A DNA stretch of 64,000 bases from Firmicutes bacterium ADurb.Bin300 (GCA_002069015.1 MWBL01000003.1:18124-82123); one strand, 5' to 3'; counted from the stretch's first letter, positions 1 to 8,960 are shown. Program-made: numbers and translations. The notes: generated by a model from the letters alone, not told the origin.

Positions 1-3
1 TTA

Positions 4-975
4 GTGAATGAAAACATTATTACCGTAGAAAACCTAAAAAAATACTTTCCCATAAAATCCGGAATTCTTCAAAAAACCATAGGCAATGTAAAGGCTGTTG
101 ACGACGTCAGCTTTTCTATTAGAAAAGCACAAACCTTTGGACTGGTCGGCGAGTCAGGTTGCGGTAAAACAACTATCGGCAGAACTATTTTAAGGCTCAC
201 AGAGCCAACCGATGGTAAATGCATTATAGACGGTAAAGACATATTTGCCCTTAAAAAATCACAATTGCGCCCGCTGAGAACTAAAATGCAAATTGTTTTT
301 CAAGACCCGTATTCCTCACTTGACCCGAGAATGCCTGTAGGTGAAATAATCGGCGAAGCGGTAAGAGAGCACAACCTTGTATCAAAAAGCGATTATCGTG
401 ATTATATTGTAAACATTATGCAATCATGCGAGCTTAGACCTTATCATATAGACCGCTACCCTCACGAGTTTTCGGGAGGCCAGCGCCAGCGGATTTGTAT
501 AGCCAGGGCTTTGGCAGTAAACCCCGATCTCATAGTTTTGGATGAGCCTGTTTCAGCTCTTGACGTTTCCATTCAAGCTCAGATAATCAATTTGCTTAAG
601 GAGCTTCAGGCAAAAAGAGGACTGACATTCTTATTTATTTCGCATGACCTATCCGTTGTAGAGTATATTTCCGAGGTTGTTGCGGTAATGTATTTAGGTT
701 CAATAGTTGAAATGGCTTCCAAGAAAGAGCTGTTCAAGCATACCATGCATCCGTACAGCAAAGCACTGCTTAGCGCCGTACCGGTGCCTAACCCCGATAT
801 TAAAATGGATAGAGTAATATTACAGGGTGATATTCCGTCCCCTGCAAATCCCCCGCAAGGGTGCAAATTTCATACTCGCTGTCCCGATTGCATGGAAATG
901 TGCAAAACAAAGATTCCCGAATATAAGGATTACGGTAGCGGTCATTACTGCGCATGTCATTTGTATAACAAATAG
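4..975 (+). CDS. Oligopeptide/dipeptide ABC transporter ATP-binding protein (OppF/DppF type)
   Basis: Cytoplasmic ATPase of a peptide import ABC transporter; it hydrolyses ATP to drive uptake through membrane partners that must lie upstream of the window. The 323-residue protein has Walker A GESGCGKTT (about residues 49-57), a Q-loop in FQDPYSSLDP (about 100), the signature FSGGQRQR (about 155-162), Walker B LIVLDEP (about 177-183) and the H-loop ISHD (about 212). The C-terminal oligopeptide extension is present (HPYSKALLSAVP and the Cys-containing PPQGCKFHTRCP region, about 248-295), which marks the Opp/Dpp ATPases rather than other importers. The start is GTG at the window edge, so the RBS cannot be judged. 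The substrate could also be nickel or another small peptide-like ligand. It is the last gene of its operon, with a hairpin terminator following. Confidence 0.93.
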   Translation: MNENIITVENLKKYFPIKSGILQKTIGNVKAVDDVSFSIRKAQTFGLVGESGCGKTTIGRTILRLTEPTDGKCIIDGKDIFALKKSQLRPLRTKMQIVFQDPYSSLDPRMPVGEIIGEAVREHNLVSKSDYRDYIVNIMQSCELRPYHIDRYPHEFSGGQRQRICIARALAVNPDLIVLDEPVSALDVSIQAQIINLLKELQAKRGLTFLFISHDLSVVEYISEVVAVMYLGSIVEMASKKELFKHTMHPYSKALLSAVPVPNPDIKMDRVILQGDIPSPANPPQGCKFHTRCPDCMEMCKTKIPEYKDYGSGHYCACHLYNK

Positions 976-1000
976 TATTATAATTCTGTTTGACTAAGAA

Positions 1001-1052
1001 GCCGCCTTTTCTGTTAATTGACATAAAGGCGGCATTATGTTATTCTTTTTTT
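1001..1052 (+). terminator. Rho-independent terminator after the peptide transporter gene
   Basis: A 9-bp perfect stem (GCCGCCTTT at 1001-1009 with AAAGGCGGC at 1025-1033) and a 15-nt loop, followed by a T-rich stretch at 1045-1060. It separates the peptide transporter from the next gene. Confidence 0.65.
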
Positions 1053-1073
1053 GTATTTTTAGGAGGCGGTAAT

Positions 1074-2618
1074 ATGGTGAACAAGCTCAAGGAAATTCTT
1101 TGTTGGTCCCCCGTTAATGCTACAAAGGACATCGGGCCTTACTCAAATAAAGAACGCAATTATTTTCTCCTGGGCATGTTAGGGCAAAACATAATCTACT
1201 CAATAGTCGGTTCGGTAGTTCAGGTTTTTTATACTGATATATTACTCGTTCCCGCCATCGCGATAAGCTTTGTAATGGGTATATCACGAATTTGGGACGG
1301 GGCAAACGATCTTTTCATGGGCACTGTTGTGGACAAAACTCACACAAGATGGGGGAAGTGCAGACCTTATCTTAAGTTTGTTCCTATCCCTGTCGCAATA
1401 GCGACGGTTTTAATGTTCCTGCCCGTTACTAATACTTCCGTAACATTTAGAATTATCTATATAATTTTCAGCTTTCTTCTTTGGGAAACGCTTTACACTC
1501 TCGGAGATATTCCCCTTTGGGGAATGACCTCTCTTATGACATCAGAGGAACAGAAACGGGCAAAGCTCATTTCGGCAGCTCGTATTGTCGGTAGCTTAGG
1601 AGCAATCTTTGTTGTTGCCTTTTACCCTATAAAGGACGCCTTAGGTGCGATTGATTTAGGCCTTTTCAGCAACACGGGTAAAGCAAACTCAGACCTTACA
1701 TATTTTTCAGAGCCTCAGGGTTATTTGTTTGCCATAATTCTCATTGCCATAGCAGGAGGAACTCTTTTCAGGCTTCCCTTTGCACATGTGCGCGAGAGAA
1801 TACAACAAGCCCCGAAAGAGAAGGATACAAATTTCAGGCAGAATTTAAGGCTGATGTGGGAAAACAAGCATTATGTCCGCGTTATGCTTGCAAGCATTCT
1901 CGGATGCACTAAGAATATTATGCTCAGTGCAGGAATTTATTTTTGCAAATGGGTTCTCGGAAACGGAGGGGACGAGTCAGTTTTTCTGATAATGCTCGGA
2001 GGACCGTTCCTTGTGGGTATGTTAATATCAATGAACAGAAGCACTTGGTTTGCAAACAAGTTTACGAAAAAAAGGATGTATCTTTTATCCTCATACCTCA
2101 ATGCGGTGCCGTACATATTACTCTTTATAATTGGGTATAAGAGTCTTCCCTTTGTAGCTGTTATGCTTGCCATAGGCGGCTTTATGACGGGCTTTTCGAC
2201 TGTCTACAATACAACAATGATTGCAGACAGCGTCGATTATATGGAATGGAAAAAGGAAAAGAGAAATGACGGCGTTTTCTTCAGCGGAATGAATTTTATT
2301 GCCAAGCTTTCTGCAGCTGTGACGGCAATTATAGTCAATGTGATGTTCCACTTAGTTGACTATACAAAGACAATTGACGCGCTTACCGATTCAATTGCCG
2401 ACGCCGCCTTAAAGGGACAGACTTATTCTCTTAATTTTGCTCAAGCCTATCCGCAAATCACAACGGCAATGTTTGCTCTTATTACCTTGATTCCCGCCGC
2501 GGGTTGCATTCTTCAAGCACTGCCGATTCACGGCTATTCTCTTACGGAGAGCATTCACTCAAAAATCCTTAATGAGCTTGAGCAAAGACGTTCAAAGCAA
2601 AGTGGTGACGAAAATTAA
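1074..2618 (+). CDS. GPH-family (MelB-like) sugar:cation symporter, MFS
   Basis: Twelve-helix secondary transporter of the glycoside-pentoside-hexuronide family, which imports glycosides with Na+ or H+. The 514-residue product carries the family loop DKTHTRWGKCRPYL after the second helix, and a second conserved block DYMEWKKEKRNDG near residue 390. The start is the ATG at 1074, behind AGGAGGCGG; an upstream in-frame start at 990 would run through the preceding terminator and is not used here. It lies 55 bases ahead of the YitT gene, possibly co-transcribed. The substrate cannot be read from the sequence. A distant paralogue lies at 56052-57557. Confidence 0.88.
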   Translation: MVNKLKEILCWSPVNATKDIGPYSNKERNYFLLGMLGQNIIYSIVGSVVQVFYTDILLVPAIAISFVMGISRIWDGANDLFMGTVVDKTHTRWGKCRPYLKFVPIPVAIATVLMFLPVTNTSVTFRIIYIIFSFLLWETLYTLGDIPLWGMTSLMTSEEQKRAKLISAARIVGSLGAIFVVAFYPIKDALGAIDLGLFSNTGKANSDLTYFSEPQGYLFAIILIAIAGGTLFRLPFAHVRERIQQAPKEKDTNFRQNLRLMWENKHYVRVMLASILGCTKNIMLSAGIYFCKWVLGNGGDESVFLIMLGGPFLVGMLISMNRSTWFANKFTKKRMYLLSSYLNAVPYILLFIIGYKSLPFVAVMLAIGGFMTGFSTVYNTTMIADSVDYMEWKKEKRNDGVFFSGMNFIAKLSAAVTAIIVNVMFHLVDYTKTIDALTDSIADAALKGQTYSLNFAQAYPQITTAMFALITLIPAAGCILQALPIHGYSLTESIHSKILNELEQRRSKQSGDEN

Positions 2619-2672
2619 ACAAAACGGATATAATAATAGCATTAATCTAAAAGACAAAAGGAAGTCAGCGCC

Positions 2673-3542
2673 TTGAAAAAGAAAATCAGGACAAAGGTTA
2701 TAAACCTTGTAATGATAACGGTGGGAAGCCTTTGCTATGCTGCCGGTATAGCTCTTTTTCTTGAGCCTAATGACCTTGCTCCCGGCGGAGTATCAGGGCT
2801 TTCCATTATAATCCATGAGTTGTTTCCCGTACTTTCGACAGGAACTTGGATAATAATTTTTAATTTACCTATTCTTGCCTTAGGAGTTTATAAATTCGGG
2901 ATTCGTTTTTTCATTACCTCAATTTATTCGGTTGCCCTTTCCTCCCTTGCTATCAATGTCTTATCAAAACATATCGGAGGAATTACCAAGGAAACCCTAT
3001 TAGCCTGTGTGGCAGGCTCGGTGCTTGTTGCCTTCGGATTGGGACTTGTTTTCAAAGGGGGAGCCACGACGGGCGGTGCGGATATTATAGTAAAGCTTTT
3101 GAGACTAAAGCTGCGTCATATTGACACGGGCATGACTTTTCTTGTGATAGACAGCGCAATAGTCGCCCTTTCAGGGCTTGTTTTTAAGAGCTTTAACATA
3201 GCTCTTTATGCTGAAATTGCGGTATTCATACAAATGCTCGTTATAAACTTCACGCTTTACGGCTCCGATGAAGCGAGGCTGATATATATAATAAGTGACA
3301 AAAAGGATTTGATTGCAGAAAGGCTACTTGCGGAGCTTGACACGGGTGCGACCTTTCTGAAGGGTACGGGTGCCTATACGGGCGATGAAAAGCAGGTGTT
3401 AATGTGCGTCTTAAAAATGCGTTCACTTCCAAAGGCAAAGGACATTGTGGCGTCCTTTGACCTAAATGCTTTTATGGTTGTTACAAGAGCTACCTCGGTA
3501 TTTGGAGAAGGGTTTAAGGCTCACGGAGAAGAAGAGTTATAA
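2673..3542 (+). CDS. YitT family membrane protein with C-terminal DUF2179 domain
   Basis: Integral membrane protein of the YitT/DUF161 family: about five or six hydrophobic helices (residues 10-200) followed by a soluble DUF2179 domain (about 215-280, ending in the ferredoxin-like segment NAFMVVTRATSVFGEGF). The 289-residue length is normal for the family, whose transport role is unproven. Start is TTG at 2673 with AAGGAAG upstream. The family motif SGLSIIIHE is seen near residue 41. It is followed after 22 bases by the tRNA-editing gene and could share its transcript. Confidence 0.88.
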   Translation: MKKKIRTKVINLVMITVGSLCYAAGIALFLEPNDLAPGGVSGLSIIIHELFPVLSTGTWIIIFNLPILALGVYKFGIRFFITSIYSVALSSLAINVLSKHIGGITKETLLACVAGSVLVAFGLGLVFKGGATTGGADIIVKLLRLKLRHIDTGMTFLVIDSAIVALSGLVFKSFNIALYAEIAVFIQMLVINFTLYGSDEARLIYIISDKKDLIAERLLAELDTGATFLKGTGAYTGDEKQVLMCVLKMRSLPKAKDIVASFDLNAFMVVTRATSVFGEGFKAHGEEEL

Positions 3543-3564
3543 TTATATCCTTAGAGGGAGAAAT

Positions 3565-4107
3565 ATGGTACATAAAGGACGTCCTGCTATTACACAAGGC
3601 AGAGAGAAAAGAGAAATACGAGTATATGATTTTCTTGATTTACTCCTTATAGATTACGAGACTGCCGACCATTCCGTTGCTGCGGATATGGAGGCATGCC
3701 GTCAGGTTGAAAGGTTACTGAAAGTATCAATATGTAAAAATCTTTTTCTTTGTAACAGACAGAAAACCGCCTTTTATCTTTTAATGCTTCCGGGGGAAAA
3801 GCCTTTCAAGACAAAGGAGTTATCCTCACAAATCGGCAGTTCGAGACTATCCTTCGCCGAAGGAAGGGATATGGAAAAGTACTTGGATACCTCTCCGGGA
3901 GCCGCAAGTATTTTCGGGCTAATGAATGATAAGTACAGTGATGTCAAACTTCTGGTAGACGAGGATTTACTGAAGGAAGCTTTTTTAGGCTGCCACCCAT
4001 GTGTAAACACGTCTACCGTAAAAATCCGTTCAACCGATATATTCGGGAAATTTCTCAGCGCTGTCAACCATAATTATACGACTGTCAGGCTCGTGGGAGC
4101 CGATTGA
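3565..4107 (+). CDS. Prolyl-tRNA editing protein (ProXp-ala/PrdX, YbaK/EbsC superfamily)
   Basis: Free-standing trans-editing deacylase that hydrolyses Ala-tRNA(Pro) formed by mistake by prolyl-tRNA synthetase. The 180-residue protein matches the PrdX type: the substrate-loop region CKNLFLCNRQKTAFYLL (about residues 56-72), FGLMND (near 117), LLVDEDLL (about 127-134) and GCHPCVNTSTVKI near 140-152. Start chosen at ATG 3565 behind GAGGGAG; a longer frame overlaps yitT and lacks a better RBS. It converges on the CotH-type gene with a shared terminator between. Function is family-based; specificity (Ala versus Cys) is inferred from the PrdX-like sequence. Confidence 0.87.
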   Translation: MVHKGRPAITQGREKREIRVYDFLDLLLIDYETADHSVAADMEACRQVERLLKVSICKNLFLCNRQKTAFYLLMLPGEKPFKTKELSSQIGSSRLSFAEGRDMEKYLDTSPGAASIFGLMNDKYSDVKLLVDEDLLKEAFLGCHPCVNTSTVKIRSTDIFGKFLSAVNHNYTTVRLVGAD

Positions 4108-4112
4108 ATATT

Positions 4113-4148
4113 AAACGGTATTCATCTGCGGGACGAATACCGTTTTTA
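4113..4148. terminator. Bidirectional terminator between convergent genes
   Basis: An 11-bp perfect inverted repeat (AAACGGTATTC with GAATACCGTTT) with a 11-nt loop and T tract on the plus strand. It lies between the converging tRNA-editing gene and the CotH-type gene. Confidence 0.7.
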
Positions 4149-4149
4149 A

Positions 4150-6645
4150 TCAGCCTTGGGGGAAAAGCTCCATCATTTTTTCGTCCGAAAGGTCAAAGAA
4201 GTTTCGCAATTCTTTAATGGCGTACTCTCTGCGTTTTTGAACCACTGTACGCAGGCCGTCAGACTCAAACTTCCAGTTCTCATATGTGTCGTCGGGCCAT
4301 CTTTGGGAGGCGTTCTTAATTTCAAGGTCTGCCTCGTTTAATATTTTATCAAGAATTGCGGTCATTCTTTCGGGCATAAACGCTGTGTTTAACAGCTCTG
4401 CATAACGGCTTATAAATTTTTGCCGAAACGTGTCATTCTTTATAAGCGTACACTGTAAAAAAGTTGAGAAGTTGTTTCCGCTGCCGTGCCCTCCGGGATT
4501 AAACAGGCTATTCAATGCGTTGAAATTACCGTTCACCGAAAACGAGCTTAAGGATGTGTCCATGTCAAATATGACCCACTTAAATTTATCGTCCTTTCCG
4601 TACCCTCTGTAAAACTTAATATTACCCGTATCGGAATTTGCAAGGAATATTTCAAATATCAAGTAATCTATGTAATTGTCAACATCCATCCGGGAGCAAA
4701 TGTAATTGTATACAGAGCCGTCCTTTATATTATGGCTTTTTAAGTACGAAATCATTTCTTTATAACGCTTCATAGAGCCTGCAAGCTCAAAGTAATCGCC
4801 TTTGACAATATCAATAGCGTCTTTATCTATGTTTTCGTGTGATTCAAAGTAGCTTTCGTTGATTTTTTCTCTAAGGTCGTAGTATCCCCAATACTTGCCG
4901 TTGATATAAAGTGCCACAGGCTGATAATCCATTGAGGCAATATTCGAATAGCCCTCTATTACCTCACGGCAATAGGGGTCCCTGATTTTCGTTTTCCACT
5001 GGTCCTGACCGCCTGCCCGCAGCACAAGGTCACTTACAACGGTTACGGGATTTCCCTTAAAAAAGGGATAAGTAAGCTCGCTAATCCCGTAACCGTCCCG
5101 AAGATGAATGGCAAGCGATTTCTGGTCATAAGCTCTCGAATACTGTCCGAACACGCAAATCCCCGCCGTAAACTCAAGCTCCTTCTTTCCGTCTGCAAAA
5201 TATTCAATACGGGCCTTACGCTCCCAATCCTTCCAAAAATTCGCTCCGAGATAGGGGAACTCGTCCCCCCTGTATCCCGGTCCGTTTGCTAAAATTCCGT
5301 TTTCATAGCTAAACAGATCATCGTTCTGGCAGGATATGCAGACAACGGGCAATGTGTGATTTAGGTCAACGATATATGTTGCCGCTGCACTGTCACTCGG
5401 GAGAAGCGTATCCGAAAATGCGGCTGCCCTGAGAGTTATCGTGCCGCTAAGCTCAAGAGGTGCAGAATAAAGCTGTGAGTTTTGCGTAGGTTCGCTTCCG
5501 TCAGTTGTATAGCGTATCTGAGCATTTTTTGTTTTTGTGCTGATAGTAACAATATCCCCCGCACGGGCGAACCCTCCGTCTGAAGAAAAGACGGGAGGCG
5601 CCGTGTAAGCGTTGTATTTTACAGTGCTGTTTACCTTGCCGGGCGTTGGCAGGTCATAGAAAAAGCGTTGAGCGCTTTCACTCCTTCCGCTTGTTACTCC
5701 CGGCTTTAGCTTGCCCGATGAAAAACAATCTAATAAATCACCGTCCGGTCTTAAAAGATATAATTCCTCTCCTGCACTGTCAATCGTAAAGGGCGCATAG
5801 TAATCGGATTTTTTCTCATTTGCAGTCTTTTTGTCCGAAGCGTTAATTACAGTATATCCGTGTGCCGGAATGGACAGGTTCGAAAAAAAATGCACGGTTC
5901 CGGTAAGGTTTTTACAAAGCCCGTATCCTTTAAGGCTTACGGGCTTGTCTGTGTTATTATAAAGCTCTATCCAATCATATAAGGTTTTATCCTTGTTCCC
6001 GATTTCAAAGGCGGCGGAAACCTCCGATATATAAATTTCTCTTTCGGTAAAGGGTATCTCCATAGAAAGCTGAGTAAACCCGGTTGTGTTGTTCTGTGCG
6101 CCGGGAGTCGGTCTTGCAAAGAAAAAATACTGTGAAGCGTCAAGACTTCTGCCGTACGAGGTGTTTTCTTTCAAATCCATTATTTCTAAAGCGTCAACGG
6201 TTTTTCCGCGGTTGTTGAGAAGCAATATTTTTTCATCATCACCGCCTAACTTAAAGGAAGCATGTATTTCACCGTTTTCGCCCACGCGGTTCTTGCCCGA
6301 AAGGAAAACAAGCAAAAAGGCTTTAGGCTCTATAACCGTATTATCGGGGAAAGCCCATTTTTTCGTATCTGCCTCGTCATCAGACAGAAAATATTTGGCA
6401 AGAGAAAAAGACGAGTCGGTTGTATTGTACAGCTCGACCCAGTCGCAGTAATCGCCTTCACTGTCATAAATTATATTAGTGTTTTTGCAACAGTATTCAT
6501 TTATGATAATACCTGTTACCTCAGGGGCAGGCGAGGTATCGGGAGTTGTTGTATCTCCCGTGTTATTTCCTCCACAGGCACAAAGTGAAATGATAAATAT
6601 AAGAGCAATCGAGAGAGATAAAATATGAGATACTATCCTCAACAT
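4150..6645 (-). CDS. Lipoprotein with two lamin-tail domains, a chitobiase-type domain and a CotH kinase domain
   Basis: Large surface lipoprotein (831 residues) with a lipobox SLCAC at about residues 20-24. Reading the domains in order: two lamin-tail-like beta domains (about 45-165 and 200-330, each with a DW[VI]ELYN motif), a chitobiase/hexosaminidase C-terminal-type domain (about 350-420, RYTTDGSEPT), and a CotH kinase-like domain (about 430-800) with the conserved WVIFDMDTS block. CotH of Bacillus is a spore-coat protein kinase; the family is also found in non-spore surface proteins of anaerobes, where function is unknown. Start ATG 6645 is preferred because AAAGGAA lies 7 bases upstream; a TTG at 6651 touches the RBS. 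Cell-surface location is inferred from the lipobox. Single-gene unit. Confidence 0.88.
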   Translation of the reverse strand: MLRIVSHILSLSIALIFIISLCACGGNNTGDTTTPDTSPAPEVTGIIINEYCCKNTNIIYDSEGDYCDWVELYNTTDSSFSLAKYFLSDDEADTKKWAFPDNTVIEPKAFLLVFLSGKNRVGENGEIHASFKLGGDDEKILLLNNRGKTVDALEIMDLKENTSYGRSLDASQYFFFARPTPGAQNNTTGFTQLSMEIPFTEREIYISEVSAAFEIGNKDKTLYDWIELYNNTDKPVSLKGYGLCKNLTGTVHFFSNLSIPAHGYTVINASDKKTANEKKSDYYAPFTIDSAGEELYLLRPDGDLLDCFSSGKLKPGVTSGRSESAQRFFYDLPTPGKVNSTVKYNAYTAPPVFSSDGGFARAGDIVTISTKTKNAQIRYTTDGSEPTQNSQLYSAPLELSGTITLRAAAFSDTLLPSDSAAATYIVDLNHTLPVVCISCQNDDLFSYENGILANGPGYRGDEFPYLGANFWKDWERKARIEYFADGKKELEFTAGICVFGQYSRAYDQKSLAIHLRDGYGISELTYPFFKGNPVTVVSDLVLRAGGQDQWKTKIRDPYCREVIEGYSNIASMDYQPVALYINGKYWGYYDLREKINESYFESHENIDKDAIDIVKGDYFELAGSMKRYKEMISYLKSHNIKDGSVYNYICSRMDVDNYIDYLIFEIFLANSDTGNIKFYRGYGKDDKFKWVIFDMDTSLSSFSVNGNFNALNSLFNPGGHGSGNNFSTFLQCTLIKNDTFRQKFISRYAELLNTAFMPERMTAILDKILNEADLEIKNASQRWPDDTYENWKFESDGLRTVVQKRREYAIKELRNFFDLSDEKMMELFPQG

Positions 6646-6849
6646 GATCAATTCCTTTTATTGACATTTACAGTTTAGTATTATATAACAGTATCTAATG
6701 AAAGACAAATGTTTATAAATTAAATTTAATTTTGCCACAGAGGTAAAATCAGTTAATAATATTATAGCTTCATGTTTTCTTCCTTTTTTAATTGTTTAAG
6801 CAAAGTATATTTTATTATTATATACAGAAAATAAAACAGGGTGATTAAA

Positions 6850-7053
6850 ATGCCTGATGAGCAGAATTTTCTAATCAGCGGTGATGTACCGCTGGGCTTC
6901 GGAATGGCTCTTGCTCAAAATCTTGATGCAATGCAGTATTTCGGGAAAATGACTAAACAACAGCAGCAAAATGTAATAGATAAAACGAAAAGCATTAAGT
7001 CAAAAAAAGAAATGAGAAGCTTTGTGGATGGAATTTCAGGAATGAATTTTTAG
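6850..7053 (+). CDS. Small conserved protein of unknown function (67 aa)
   Basis: A 67-residue soluble protein. I recognise the pattern (GDVPLGFGMALAQN, YFGKMTKQQQQ, FVDGISGM) as a small conserved protein found in many Clostridia, with no assigned function. There are no Cys residues, signal peptide or transmembrane segment. Start ATG 6850 follows AGGGTGAT; an in-frame GTG at 6841 lies inside that RBS. It is followed by a GC-rich hairpin and then the DNA glycosylase gene, 64 bases downstream. Confidence 0.75.
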   Translation: MPDEQNFLISGDVPLGFGMALAQNLDAMQYFGKMTKQQQQNVIDKTKSIKSKKEMRSFVDGISGMNF

Positions 7054-7060
7054 CCGAACC

Positions 7061-7092
7061 TTACCCGCCGGCGACAGCCGGTGGGTAACATT
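7061..7092 (+). terminator. Hairpin after the small conserved gene
   Basis: A 12-bp stem with a single G-T pair (TTACCCGCCGGC with GCCGGTGGGTAA) and a 4-nt loop, but only a weak T-rich tail. It may be an attenuator, a pause site or a weak terminator. Confidence 0.45.
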
Positions 7093-7117
7093 ATTGTAGT
7101 TTCAAGCAGGTATAAAA

Positions 7118-7603
7118 ATGAAGCAAATCCATAACATAGAACCGCTGTACGATAAAAATGCAAAAATACTTATTCTCGGCAGTTTCCCATCTCAAATGTC
7201 TCGAGAAACAGGATTTTTTTACGGATATCCGAAAAACAGGTTCTGGAATGTATTAGCGATAGTATTCGGCTGTCATACGCCGATATCCATAGAGGAGAAA
7301 AGGACGTTTATTTTGTCACATAACATTGCACTGTGGGATGTTCTCGCCTCGTGTGATATAAAGGGTTCTGCTGACAGCAGTATAAAAAAAGCAAAACCTA
7401 ATGATATTTCGCCAATCCTCAGAGCCTGTGATATTAAGCAGATTTTCGTCAACGGTAAAACCGCCCAAAAGTATTATGAAAGATATATTAAGCCAAAAAC
7501 AGGCAGAAAAGCAATTTGCCTTCCTTCGACAAGTCCCGCAAATGCCTCATGGTCTCTTGAAAGGCTAGTTGATGCGTGGAGAATAATAACCGACGTGCTT
7601 TAA
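7118..7603 (+). CDS. DNA-deoxyinosine (hypoxanthine) glycosylase, uracil-DNA glycosylase superfamily family 6
   Basis: Base-excision repair enzyme that removes hypoxanthine (deaminated adenine) from DNA. The 161-residue protein shows the family order: LILGSFPS (about residues 18-25), the FYGYPKNRFWNVL block (about 34-46), ALWDVLASC (about 71-79), VNGKTAQKYY (about 110-119) and the C-terminal LPSTSPANAS. Length matches stand-alone HDG/MUG-like enzymes. RBS AGCAGGT precedes the ATG. Assignment to the deoxyinosine group rests on the FYGYPxNxFW and STSPANA motifs; general mismatch uracil glycosylase activity cannot be excluded. Confidence 0.87.
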   Translation: MKQIHNIEPLYDKNAKILILGSFPSQMSRETGFFYGYPKNRFWNVLAIVFGCHTPISIEEKRTFILSHNIALWDVLASCDIKGSADSSIKKAKPNDISPILRACDIKQIFVNGKTAQKYYERYIKPKTGRKAICLPSTSPANASWSLERLVDAWRIITDVL

Positions 7604-7613
7604 CGAGATGACG

Positions 7614-7988
7614 TTAATCCTTGCTTGCGAGCTTCTTTTTTCTGTGCCAGACAATATAAAAAAGAATGCCGATAATTAAACAGGGTCCTGAAATGATAAA
7701 GGTAGAGCCGAAGCTTTTCCGGCTTGCCCCGCCGGATATCGTCAAAAGACTGAAGGCAAGAGCCGACAGGGTAAAAACGACTGCGCCGACTAACTCATAC
7801 TTCCAGGCAAGTATCAGGGTTAAGGTGAGTACGAGCGAGGGGATATTATGAATTAAAAAGGCTAAGGCTGTTTCTTTTACACCAACATTGGGATCGCCGA
7901 AGACATCAAGCGAAAACAAGCTCAAGAACAGGATGAAAAGTATTGCGAGAACTCGCGGAGTGTAGAGGAATATTTTGTCCCTTTTCAT
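7614..7988 (-). CDS. Small four-helix membrane protein, unknown function
   Basis: A 124-residue integral membrane protein with four hydrophobic segments (about residues 10-28, 42-62, 66-84 and 95-112) and a basic C-terminus (HRKKKLASKD). It resembles a small uncharacterised membrane family of Firmicutes; I cannot give a role. Start ATG 7988 is chosen because AAAGGTCG is at good spacing; TTG at 7994 is too close. Its 3' end is 10 bases from the end of the DNA glycosylase gene (convergent), and its start lies 41 bases from the start of the divergent msrA. Confidence 0.75.
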   Translation of the reverse strand: MKRDKIFLYTPRVLAILFILFLSLFSLDVFGDPNVGVKETALAFLIHNIPSLVLTLTLILAWKYELVGAVVFTLSALAFSLLTISGGASRKSFGSTFIISGPCLIIGILFYIVWHRKKKLASKD

Positions 7989-8029
7989 AATCAAACGACC
8001 TTTTATAAATTTTTAATGAGGTGAAAAAA

Positions 8030-8596
8030 ATGAGTGATATTTATCTTGCCGGCGGATGCTTTTGGGGGCTTCAAAGGCTTATGCAGTCCTTAAAGGGAGT
8101 TTCGGATACTGTCTGCGGTTACGCCAACGGCAATTCACGGCAAAAAGCGACGTATGAAAGCGTTTGCAGGGGGGATACAGGTTTTCGTGAAACGGTCAAG
8201 GTAGAGTATGATTCTGAGAAAATAAGCCTTGAAGCAATACTTTTTGCGTTTTTTTCCGTAATAGACCCAACAGTAAAAAACAGACAGGGGAACGATGTGG
8301 GCTCTCAATATCAAACGGGGATTTATTATGTTGATGACAAGTCAAAAGAGACCGCGCTGCGTGTAGCTGAAATCGAGAAGAAAAAACATCACAGGTTTGA
8401 GGTAGAGATTAAGCCGCTTTCCTGCTTTTATGAGGCAGAGGAATATCATCAGTATTATCTTGACAAAAACCCTCGCGGCTACTGCCATATTCCGCAAGAG
8501 GAGATTGAGAAAATAAGCCGTATGGTTTTTGACCCCGCCGCATATTTTAAAATTGACGAAAAGCGTATCGAAAAGCTTTACGGACCTCCGGTATAA
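8030..8596 (+). CDS. msrA: Peptide methionine-S-sulfoxide reductase MsrA (C-terminal MsrB domain lost)
   Basis: Repairs oxidised proteins by reducing methionine-(S)-sulfoxide. The catalytic Cys is in the motif GGCFWG (residues 8-13); [21 protein letters not shown]-type substrate residues and the conserved QYQTGIYY and AEEYHQYYL blocks are all present, so the MsrA domain (about residues 1-150) looks intact. The remaining C-terminus ([18 protein letters not shown]) resembles the linker that joins MsrA to MsrB in fusion enzymes, and recognisable MsrB sequence follows out of frame (see the remnant entry). Start ATG 8030 sits behind GAGGTGA. It is probably functional as MsrA alone. Confidence 0.9.
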   Translation: MSDIYLAGGCFWGLQRLMQSLKGVSDTVCGYANGNSRQKATYESVCRGDTGFRETVKVEYDSEKISLEAILFAFFSVIDPTVKNRQGNDVGSQYQTGIYYVDDKSKETALRVAEIEKKKHHRFEVEIKPLSCFYEAEEYHQYYLDKNPRGYCHIPQEEIEKISRMVFDPAAYFKIDEKRIEKLYGPPV

Positions 8597-8717
8597 GGTA
8601 ACGCAGAAAGCCGCCACCGAGCCGTCGTTTCAAAACGAGTTCAACAATCATTTTGAAAGGGGGATTTACATCGATATAGTGACGGGCGAGCCGCTTTTTA
8701 CATAAAAGGACAAGTTT
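8592..8717 (+). pseudogene. Remnant of an MsrB domain (methionine-R-sulfoxide reductase) behind msrA
   Basis: Reading from 8592, one base off the msrA frame, gives [17 protein letters not shown], then [19 protein letters not shown], a stop at 8703-8705, then KDKF. This matches the N-terminal third of MsrB as found in MsrA-MsrB fusions, where the family continues with SGCGWPSF. The rest of the domain, including both catalytic and zinc Cys motifs, is gone. A frameshift at the linker, an in-frame stop and a large deletion therefore separate it from a working enzyme. Confidence 0.8.
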
Positions 8718-8960
8718 TCCTGCTGTTTCAATATTGTTTTTTTCATTATAGCATATAACAATACGCTGTACAATAGCGGCTTTACAAAAGATATACTGAC
8801 GGGTGTGTGGCGTAGCAGCATTGATATTTATTGAGAAGCGGCGCTGTGTAAAAGATAAATCATTATGTCCGATGGAATGATTGTAAGCGATACGAAGGAC
8901 GGGGGAAAATATTATTCGGTTCTGTTTAAGGAAACGGGAGTTACATGCTGAATACATAAA
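8718..8960. other. Apparent decayed/non-coding stretch
   Basis: No credible gene. Reading frames are broken by many stops. A 28-codon open frame at 8865-8951 (starting MSDGMIVSDTKDGGKYY) reads protein-like but has no RBS and no recognisable family; it could be debris from the same decay event that removed MsrB. Confidence 0.4.

Noticed and set aside
8547-8957. A 136-residue open frame on the minus strand
   Set aside because: It lies antisense to msrA and the MsrB remnant, has no RBS and no protein-like sequence.
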